From: Rhodamnia argentea | Lineage: Eukaryota; Streptophyta; Magnoliopsida; Myrtales; Myrtaceae | Length of the DNA: 64,000 bases | Assembly (NCBI RefSeq): GCF_020921035.1 | Contig: NC_063153.1 | Span: 27,771,066 to 27,835,065 of the forward strand | Direction of reading: 5' to 3' | Part shown: piece by piece, positions 56,409 to 64,000 of the stretch | Position numbering within the stretch: position 1 is the stretch's first letter | How the letters are laid out: each line of letters begins with the position of its first letter | Notes under the pieces: model-generated | The model's database searches: none | What the model was told of the DNA's origin: nothing | Seen by the model: only the letters and a program-made list of their open reading frames with translations | Translations under genes and position numbers: made by a program

Positions 56409-57383
56409 CTAATTCCAGAGCTTGAGCGATAAGTCGAGCTTCTGCAGCTCCTCCTGATTAGCTTTCAACCGGGCACCGGGCGTCGTCCCCCAGCAACCGC
56501 TGCTACCTGTTTCGTTTCCCAAAATACCCATCGAAGGCGCGATATTATCGAATCTACCTACACTAACTCTTGAAGACGGATAAGATGATGATCCTCCTGT
56601 TGCATTTGCTTGATGATGGTGATGACTACTGTCCATGGACAGCAACCTTCCCACTACTGGCTGTTGACCCAACACTGGAGGCCTAGCCCAAACATGGTGC
56701 CCGTACACACCATTCCCAATAGGACTGGCACTGAAGGAAGGTGCATGAGAAGGCTTGTGGATCATGGAATGCGCCTGAATTCCAAGAGAGCGGTTGCCAT
56801 AGGCGCCGCCGCCGTGAAGAGGAAGAGAAGACATGCTCGAGTAATGGTGGCGGTGATGGTGCTGGTCCATGTAAAAAGGGTTTCCCAGGACATGTAAACC
56901 CGTCGCGCCTAGCCTTTGTCCTCTTTTCGCGAGAGTCCGCTCTCTCTTGTGCGCGTTTTGGTGTCCTCCAAGTGCTTGTGAGCTGTAGAACTTTCTCTGG
57001 CAGTAGTTGCACGAGAAGACCTTAGGCTCCGCTTCGGAAGGAGCTTCAGCAGCTCCCTCCGGCGATGTCTCAGGCCGGCCCATGTCCAAGAAGTGGATGA
57101 GGTTCGGTTCCGGGTAGAACCCGCGATCGGAGTCGCCGCTTGAAAAGTTTAGGTCTAGTGGCCGAGTTGGTTTAGTTGACGATTGGCCTCGATCTTGATT
57201 TGTCCTCTCTTCTTCCTCCTCCTCCTCTTCTTCTTCGACATAGATGAGTTCTTGCTTGTTTTCTTTGGAGTTTTGGAGGGGAGTGTGTGGGCACGGAGGA
57301 GGCTCGGGCGCCGGCACGACAGTGGAGGACTCCGATGGGCATGGTGGATCTTTAGCATGCGGTGCTTCCATGGGAGGATACAT
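56409..57383 (-). CDS. C2H2 zinc finger protein with QALGGH finger and EAR motifs, 324 aa
   Basis: A single exon encodes a transcription repressor-type protein. The one finger is CNYCQRKFYSSQALGGHQNAH, residues 125-145 (Cys125, Cys128, His141, His145), with the plant-specific QALGGH signature followed by KRERTLAKR, a basic nuclear signal. LDLNF (76-80) and the C-terminal LDLSLKLWN (about 316-324) are EAR motifs that recruit TOPLESS co-repressors. A run of ten Glu lies at 50-59 and a His-rich patch near 175-190. This arrangement fits the ZFP1/ZFP4-type C1-1i group, involved in trichome, root-hair or ABA-related development. Met1 at 57383 or Met5 at 57371 could start. Function is by family, not shown here. 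Confidence 0.94.
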   Translation of the reverse strand: MYPPMEAPHAKDPPCPSESSTVVPAPEPPPCPHTPLQNSKENKQELIYVEEEEEEEEEERTNQDRGQSSTKPTRPLDLNFSSGDSDRGFYPEPNLIHFLDMGRPETSPEGAAEAPSEAEPKVFSCNYCQRKFYSSQALGGHQNAHKRERTLAKRGQRLGATGLHVLGNPFYMDQHHHRHHYSSMSSLPLHGGGAYGNRSLGIQAHSMIHKPSHAPSFSASPIGNGVYGHHVWARPPVLGQQPVVGRLLSMDSSHHHHQANATGGSSSYPSSRVSVGRFDNIAPSMGILGNETGSSGCWGTTPGARLKANQEELQKLDLSLKLWN

Positions 57384-57487
57384 CGAAGGAGATCGAAGGG
57401 CTTAATCTCTGCGGATGGATTACGAAATTATTGAAGATGGGGGAATAAGATTGAAGAGAGTACTGTTGTTTGGTAGTAAATGGCTCT

Positions 57488-57563
57488 TCTATATATGGAA
57501 GGGTTAAATGTCGTACGGAGTACATATATAGTAAAGTTAAGAAAAGAATCAATGAATAAACTA

Positions 57564-57599
<36 letters not shown>

Positions 57600-57600
57600 T
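57488..57600 (-). promoter_or_regulatory. Zinc-finger gene promoter: TATA box and (GA)n tract
   Basis: On the - strand CCATATATAGAAG at 57486-57498 is a TATA candidate ~105 bp upstream of the ATG. Further upstream at 57568-57596 lies a (GA)14-15 tract (CT on the - strand), a type of element bound by BPC/GAGA-binding factors in plants. Function is inferred from position. Confidence 0.5.
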
Positions 57601-57797
57601 GAAATGCTTCTATTCTTCTGTACACGTTGATGAAACTTCAACAAATGACACTTCACTTTTCCGGAATGCTAGAAGTATCAAATAGTCATTTCTCGTAGGA
57701 GCAATACCAATTATGTTTCCTTGATTGGCAGCAAATTGACATACTAAACAACATGGGAAACCCTTATTAAGGCTGAATATAATCCGCTGATTTACAC

Positions 57798-58523
57798 GCT
57801 GGGAGAGCGTATCAGAAATTCAATACCTTTGTTGGGAAAAATCGTCAAGAGGGAGCCCAAATTTGAGTCGACCAACATATTAAGTCAGACCTACCTTCAC
57901 TTAAAATCTTAAGCCAATGAGTTATGGACCAATTATAATATGTTAACTACTCCAAATCACACCAATATTTTGATGTGAGACTTCTTTAACACAATTCACA
58001 AATGTGTCTCAATAATTTCTTTTTCACACATGAGTTCAGTGTTAAGTTTGTTTCCCTCATGTGTGAGCTTACTGTTAGGTGGGTTCCCCCTTAATTTAGG
58101 TGTTCTTTTGAATCAATTCATCTTAACTTGAATCTCCAACACTCAACCTTCATCCATGGTCTCTTTCTCTAGATCAAACCATGAAAGTTGTCATCGGGAC
58201 CTTGTTATTACACCCCCCACGCACACCTTCTTGGATCACCATATTCTTTTCTAGAGATATTCATCAAACACCGGAATAAATTGGGGTTCAACAATCTACT
58301 ACCATCGGCTCTAATACTATTTATTGAGAGTGCATAGCAGAAATTCGATACCTTCATTAGGGGAGATCACCAAGAGGGAGCCAAAGTCTAAGTCCCTCAA
58401 CCAATCAACTTATTTTGACAAAAAAAAAAAAAATCAACTTATCTAATTGAACTCACATTCACTCAAAAGTTAATTATGATATGTTGATAAACTCAGATTA
58501 TCATCAAGTATCGTGCTTCAACA
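57798..58523 (-). mobile_element. TRIM-like element (decayed)
   Basis: Direct repeats of roughly 195 bp occur at 57798-57991 and 58324-58523: both read GAGAGYGYATAGCAGAAATTC-like, then AATACCTTY, GATCACCAAGAGGGAGCC, and end GCTTCAACA/CTTCTTTAACA. Just left of the right repeat is GGCTCTAATACTATTTATTG, the inverted form of a Met-tRNA primer-binding site, so the element runs on the - strand. The ~330-bp interior is non-coding. Confidence 0.65.
58404..58441. repeat. Poly(A)-only micro-insertion with 9-bp direct repeats
   Basis: ATCAACTTA at 58404-58412 and 58433-58441 flank TTTTGAC plus 13 A (58413-58432). It lies in the right repeat of the TRIM-like element; the left repeat has no such insertion. 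Confidence 0.75.
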
Positions 58524-59517
58524 AAAAGATATAGCCCAAATATATAGCAGAAGTTTAGAAAAAATATAATTATGATGAAAATTACATGTATATCATTAGC
58601 GGCGGTGAAAATTACATGTACTGCACGGAACATGAAATCAAGGACCGAGGAGCCTATCACGCCCAACAAACAAAAGTGGTTCATCAATCATGTGGGAGAC
58701 AAGGCTGACCTTGGGAGAAATGGCAAACTGAAACAGCTTTTCCATTTGTACTTGAAGGTCCATCCATGAGCCCCATTTTGATTTTTATCGTTTCTCTCTG
58801 CTCCTCTGGGGGTGGGGGCATCACATGCGCCTCTTTTGATCCATATGGGGCCAAACCCTAAAGGAAAAATTTCAATGAATGTTTACAATAGGATCGGTTT
58901 CTTTCAACTCTATGCCCAGTAGCTCGATTATGGAAAAAGAAACGAGGTTGCAAGAAATTTATTAAGTTTTTTTAATCCAATTACTAATGATGTGGTTCTA
59001 GCCGTGGCAATGTTCTGCTAGCGGATTCTTCATTAATATTTGCTAACATGACCTATGATGTCAATCTTTTAGCAAGTGTCTAGCAACCTTTGGTGATTTT
59101 TTTGCCGCCTATAATTTGGAATTCCTGAGATTGGAGGTTCTACGGAAATTCGATTAAAAATCTTAAATGATTCGAGAAGTTGGGAAGAGGGAGGAAAATG
59201 AGGGGCGATTGTGGAAAATGGAGAAATTTCGAAATGGTGGTGAAGAAGAGCGGATGAACATTGAAAAAACTTCTATTGTTTTTTCTCGAGAAAAGGACAC
59301 GACAAATGCCATAATTTTCGTATGGCGTTCACTTAAATGTCAGAACTTTTTTTTTTCGATAATCTAAGTGTCATAACTTATATAAGATGTTCACTTGAAT
59401 GTCATATAACTTTTTGATCGATCGCTTAAGTGTCATAACATTTTAAAAATGTTTACCACAAGCATCATGCTACGATGGATTTCCAACACTTGGATGTATA
59501 TTGTAAAAAAGTTATGA
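58524..59517. other. Intergenic, no gene seen
   Basis: It contains a short repeated GGTGAAAATTACATGTA phrase (58578-58620) and degenerate ATAAGTGTCATAAC-type repeats near 59330-59450. No coding content. Confidence 0.45.
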
Positions 59518-59525
59518 CTCTCAAG

Positions 59526-60876
59526 TAGAGGTGTCAAACGGGTGGGTCGGGTCGGGTTTGGGTCGGGTCGAATATGGTCCGACTTATATTGACCCATTTA
59601 ACTCATTTTGACCCATTTTTATATAGTACAAATTTAATGACTCATATCCGACCCGACCCATACCCGATCCATACCCGACCCATATTTCTTAAACATTTAT
59701 ATATTTAACTAAATCAAATCATATTTATTCTAATAATTTTATACAAAAAATAATATTGCTAAAACGCTTTTATGAAATATAAATTTAGTAAAAATTTTGA
59801 ACCTTTTTAAAGATATTTTTATTTTCGTTTTTCTTTTTTCTTTTCAGGTTTTTCTTTTCTTTCTTTTGTTTCCTTTTTCTTTATTTTTCTTTTTTGCTCC
59901 TTCCTCCTCCCTCCTCCGTCTGCAACTCCTCTTCCGTCCGCCGATTGCGGGGCTTCGGCGATGGCGGCACCCGACAACCGGTCTTGTCTCGCTCGGCTCG
60001 GCCGATCCAAGTGAACACGAGTTCACTCGAGGCCGGCGAGCTCGCAGTTTCCTAGATTCCAACGAGCTCGGGGCTCACTAGATCCCGTTCCCCAGGCCAA
60101 ATCCACCGGGCTTAGACTTGAAACCGACGTCGACTTCGTCAAAGCATTTGCATGCCTTCTGATTCACATGCGGGTAAAGCACGGTGCCGACAAGCATCCC
60201 CATGTTGCGGGACGCGAGTTCCCTATTACGAACTCGTACATGCCCCTCATCGAGTTCGGGATGCTCACCTTCAAGTTGTTCTTCGCACCACGAAGCTCCC
60301 CCCGCAAGTGCCGACAGACGCTTAGTTTTTTACTTGTTCGCCTTGAACGGACGGTCCCGTTTCGTTTCATGCCACAAAAACAATCTTTCTACCCGCCTCT
60401 CGCTCTCTTGCTCTTTAGATCTTCACGTGATTCTGGGAGCTTCGGGATCAGAAATGGCAGAGACAAAGCCGACGACTCACTAGGTACGGTGAGAGTCTTA
60501 CGGCGGAGGACCCGCCGGCTTGAAGGTGCGAATGTTTTCGGGCTCTCGATTGTCTTCGGGATCCATCTCTTTACACACGCATACGTACATATGCATATGA
60601 AACTAGCACCGGATCGTGTCTGTGTTGAAGTGACGAAGTTTGCCCGGAAAACAAGTTAAAGTAGCCTCCCCCTTATTAGTCATCGGGCATTGCAGAGTTG
60701 AAAACCGGGTTAAAATATGGGTCAATGAAGTGACCCATATTTTAACCTGTTTTTTGAGCTTCGGATTTTTACTACCCCTTTTAGCTCATTTTAGAAAAAA
60801 GCGAGTTACCCATGTAGAATGGGCCCACCTCAAACCGAGTTATAAAATGGGTACATGACCCATATTGCCGGCTCTA
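59526..60876. mobile_element. Non-autonomous hAT transposon (1351 bp) with captured gene fragment
   Basis: Left end TAGAGGTGTCAAACGGGTGG at 59526, right end inverted TAGAGCCGGCAATATGGGTC ending at 60876. Both flanks are the perfect octamer CTCTCAAG (59518-59525, 60877-60884), the hAT-type target duplication. Subterminal regions are rich in GACCCAT/ATGGGTC and GGGTCGGG repeats. No transposase is present. The interior (59900-60660) is GC-rich and includes a vacuolar sorting receptor fragment on the - strand. Confidence 0.92.
60081..60300 (-). pseudogene. Captured vacuolar sorting receptor (VSR/BP-80) N-terminal fragment
   Basis: Read on the - strand in two frames: [20 protein letters not shown] (60281-60222) then, after a frameshift near 60205, [19 protein letters not shown] and [13 protein letters not shown] (60198-60103). 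This is the start of the protease-associated domain of plant VSRs, single-pass receptors that sort vacuolar cargo by binding NPIR-type signals. An FVV just upstream, out of frame, fits the residues that follow the VSR signal peptide. At least two frameshifts and a stop (60080-60078) disable it. Only first-exon-like sequence is present, wholly inside the hAT ends. Confidence 0.75.
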
Positions 60877-61160
60877 CTCTCAAGTGATACATTAAATTAA
60901 TGGCATTTAAATAAGCATTTTTTCAAAGGTTATGGCATTAAAATAAGCGTCATACAAAAATTATGACATCTGTAGTATCTTTATCAACAAAGTAAGATTA
61001 AAGTTGAGCTGCTTACAGCTGCATTGGAGTTCCTTAATATCCGTGACGTGGTACGGTTTTATGACGAATCACAATTCATAACTTACTATTTTACTAGAAA
61101 ATCAATTAGAACCATTCTCCAAATAGAGATGGAGAAAAATATCTGTGAACTCTTCTTTGA

Positions 61161-61393
61161 AGCTCTATTTGTTTCGCAAAAACAAGTGATTTGAAAAAAA
61201 AATTTCTTAAAAAGGATTGCCCCTTTCTCGTATAAAAATGAATAGACGAAAAGTATTTTCATCATCTAAAAAAAATTTGCTACTTTAAAATGTTATCAAT
61301 AATAAATTTTTCTCATTAATTATTATTTCAATAGATACAAGCGATTATTTGTACATTTCCAAATCATTTATATTTCGTGAAACAAACGGAACT
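61161..61393. mobile_element. Small MITE (233 bp), TTTGTTTCG family
   Basis: Terminal inverted repeats AGCTCTATTTGTTTCGCAAAA and AGTTCCGTTTGTTTCACGAAA. The interior is AT-rich and non-coding. It is related by its ends to the element at 47832-48753. No clear target duplication. Confidence 0.6.
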
Positions 61394-63480
61394 TAAATCT
61401 CATTTTCACATTTTTCAAAGGGTATCTAACCATATCGCATTGAGTAAGTTGGATGTACATAAACTCTTCTTTCAACAATCAATTACCAAACGAATATTCC
61501 GCGGCAAAACTCATAAATGTGGGCATCTCAATTAATGGATGCCAGCTAGGTGATGTCAAATAAATTCATGTCGCATTTTAACAAACATGAAGTACCAATT
61601 AAATCCACCCATCGAGTGGTGACATGTCGGTTGATAAGTGGTCAATGGGACTTTAGGATCGCAAACTTGTAAAAACTCCCCATGAGAATGTCAGCACAAG
61701 CCAAATGATCAACATCATGAACAAGCCAATCAAATTACACTAGCCAAATCTAGCACCTTGGAGCAATTACCTAAGGAATCCAAATTGCCGGACATTCGCC
61801 ATGTCATATCATGTCATATTATATCATATGCACATGGATTTATTCGTTTATTTACCTAAGTAAAAGGATGTCAAATGCCGACTCACAGGAAAATATATGT
61901 TCAGTTTAAGGTCACAGACGTGCCCCCGCACCATTGCCTATTGAGGGCAAATCTGTCACCTCCACGTCAACACGTTGCAAATGAGGAGCTCAAGAACATG
62001 CAATATCTAATATCAAACCTATCTTTGAAAATTAACCAAGATTTTTTGGAATCGAGAATGGACTGAAGAATCGAATATGTTACTTTCACACCAACCACCC
62101 TCATTTTACATGGAGTTATTCTCATGCGGAACGGTGAGATGCCAATGTCAAGCCAAAATCCATAGCCTGGCCCCTACGCAATCCTTCGTCGTGGTAACAA
62201 CGGACGTGGAAGGGCCCAATAAAGCGAATTCACAAATGTGTACGATCATGTCTTAAATTATTTCAAGGTGGGTTGCTTCTCTGAAGTACGAATGTAGCAG
62301 AATGAGAATCCCACATGTTTCATCCCAAACAAGACAGCCTCGATATTTCCCATACGTGCTCAACTTGTTGGTATTAAAAGCTACACCTAATCTACTAACC
62401 TATGCATCTATATATCCGGACAAGATATTATGTTGGTGACATTAAAAAAAAAAAAAACCTCCAAGATGCAGGGTACGTGACTGACACGACCATTTCAGTA
62501 TTTAGGAGTTTTCTTCAATTTATTTTGCAAAAAAACAAAAATTATATTACATGAGCAGCTGTTCTTTCTATTAAAATATCATACATCTCGCTTGAGTTTG
62601 ATAATGACATTAAAACCGACGCCTTGGATATGTTTCGCATGTGAAACTCTTTACTTATCAATTTTGCGTGCCATTCTAAATTTGATTTGCACGTAAAAGG
62701 GTGCGTTAAAGTATCCCACGTCATTTCGATATTCTACCACGATGTAACATTTGTGATATCTTTGGACGCCACATGCAAGGGAAGGTGTAGATCTAACTTG
62801 AGATGTGAATGCATCCTAAGACATATGGGTAGGTGTAGGGGCATGACTCTTGGACAATGAACATTTGAACATGCTAATGCAGATTCCGAACACTTCTTTA
62901 GGGTTTTCCACCGTAGGTAGGTTTGTCTTGTCACGTTGACTGCTTTTTCTTTTCTTTTTCTTTTTAATTTTTTTATTTTTCTCGGCCATCTGATCAATTC
63001 CTTAACGACACTTCTTATTATTTTATTAAGTCATACTTTTAAAACATTATATATTATTCTTCGAGTCCCACCAAATATGAAAACGTATCGTGGTTTTGTT
63101 TTCTCTCTTTTCGAGGAGAAAGTGAGAATAGTTGAATTAAGAAAATCTGCCTTTATTGAATGATAAAACCCGAGAAAATTATAAGAATAGAGATTCTACA
63201 TTAACAGTACATGGCGATCACATCATCTCTAGCTGGCAAGCTGAAGAAAAAAAGATAACATATTTTGGAAAATTAAGTAACGTGTGGTGCGACACGAGTC
63301 TATATGAAAAGATGTCACATCTCGAGCTTCCTTTCTTTTCATAATGACCTCCCCCCTAAAATAAGAAAAACAGTCTTTGTGGTGTTATGTGTAACTAACC
63401 CTCGAAGACATTGACGAAACTATAAAATATAGATGTAATCTTAGGCATTCATACTACTCAAGCCCTAAACTATTATATAA
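61394..63480. other. Intergenic, no gene seen
   Basis: AT-rich sequence with a poly(A) run at 62444-62457 and a T-rich run at 62942-62980. Open stretches up to 87 codons have no recognisable content. Confidence 0.5.
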
Positions 63481-63840
63481 GAGTGTGATTTAATATTTAA
63501 ACATCTAACACCTTCTTTATACGTAGACAGGACTTTAACATAAGATTAAGCGAGGAAATATATAATAATTAAGATAAATAAGAGGTTAGAAAGATTTGAA
63601 CTTAGTACCTCATGCTCTGCTATCATGTTATTTTTTTTGTGGGATCGATGTGAACTATTCTGATATCATGTAAAATGTTGTGGGACTACTACTAAATGTA
63701 GTGAAATTTTTTAACTATTAGATGAATATTTGATTTAATTATAAATATTCAAATACTCTTAGTTAAAAATTAAATACTCTAGCTCTTCCCCTCATGCGTG
63801 AACATGACCATAGCCCAAGATTAAGCATGAAAATATACAT
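63481..63840. repeat. TRIM/LTR relic with primer-site-like motif
   Basis: AAGATTTGAACTTAGTACCT followed by GCTCTGCTATCATG (63619-63633) is the inverted form of a Met-tRNA-type primer site. Two diverged copies of a CTTCYYCTYATGCGTGAACA plus AAGATTAAGC phrase lie at about 63508-63553 and 63784-63830. No coding region. Confidence 0.4.
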
Positions 63841-64000
63841 AAGGCATGTAAAGTATATTGAATAATCACTATGAAAATAACAATTGAATGAAACACCAAT
63901 GCCAGTATTGGTATGGCTCCCTTTGGTCTCGCATGAATTACATTCATTCTTAGGATGAGCTTGAGAAAGGCTTTTCAGATACTCTTTTCTTTCTCTCATT
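63841..64000. other. Window edge, unassigned
   Basis: A 78-codon - strand open stretch (63763-63999) reads RERKEYLKSLSQAHPKNE near the edge. It could be the start of a gene beyond the window, but there is no support within it. Confidence 0.25.

Noticed and set aside
60168..60659. 163-codon + strand frame in the second hAT element
   Set aside because: It overlaps the antisense of the VSR fragment, and the - strand reading explains the region; no domain on the + strand.

Overview
This window reads as nuclear DNA of a woody eudicot, most probably Myrtaceae (Eucalyptus or a relative). It is AT-rich and dominated by decayed retroelements. Plant genes with GT-AG introns sit in islands, and the wording of the TIR-NBS-LRR gene resembles what I remember of Eucalyptus resistance genes. 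The family assignment is inference from memory, not a search.

Layout. Positions 1-6590: an inactivated endogenous pararetrovirus (Caulimoviridae, petuvirus/florendovirus-like) on the + strand. It covers the movement-protein end, coat region with zinc knuckle, protease, reverse transcriptase/RNase H, a decayed 3' region and the pregenomic promoter. Positions 6603-10817: a Ty3/gypsy-type element on the - strand with a 5' LTR, primer-binding site, broken gag and retropepsin, a polypurine tract and only about 115 bp of the 3' LTR; reverse transcriptase and integrase are missing. Positions 10.8-18.7 kb: gypsy-derived intergenic sequence carrying a 1154-bp hAT transposon (16742-17895, perfect 8-bp target duplication) that holds a FANTASTIC FOUR-like gene fragment. 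Positions 19-24 kb: a tRNA-type SINE, a local 490-bp duplication, copia relics and a 1017-bp solo LTR.

Genes. (1) A four-exon TIR-NBS-LRR resistance gene, - strand, 23980-30328; the exon phases join to 1082 aa. (2) A UDP-glycosyltransferase pseudogene, 30940-31745, split by a TRIM-like insertion. (3) An intact single-exon UDP-glycosyltransferase, - strand, 33104-34546, 480 aa, with a His-to-Gly change in the PSPG box. (4) A single-exon DUF868 gene, + strand, 45914-47068. (5) A three-exon mitochondrial glycoprotein (MAM33/p32) gene, + strand, 50558-52326, 246 aa. (6) A single-C2H2 zinc-finger gene with EAR motifs, - strand, 56409-57383, 324 aa. These genes are independent plant transcription units with no operon logic. 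The TNL and the tandem glycosyltransferases fit a defence/specialised-metabolism neighbourhood.

The rest is repeat history: a 3187-bp solo LTR with perfect TSD (35335-38521) containing two minisatellites, a GC-rich minisatellite field (38640-39545), several MITE/hAT-like elements, TRIM relics, and a second complete hAT element (59526-60876, perfect 8-bp TSD) that captured the start of a vacuolar sorting receptor gene. The most interesting signals are the two gene-capturing hAT elements, a set of very short poly(A) insertions flanked by direct repeats, an LTR insertion that can be checked against its own duplicated empty site, and the PSPG substitution.
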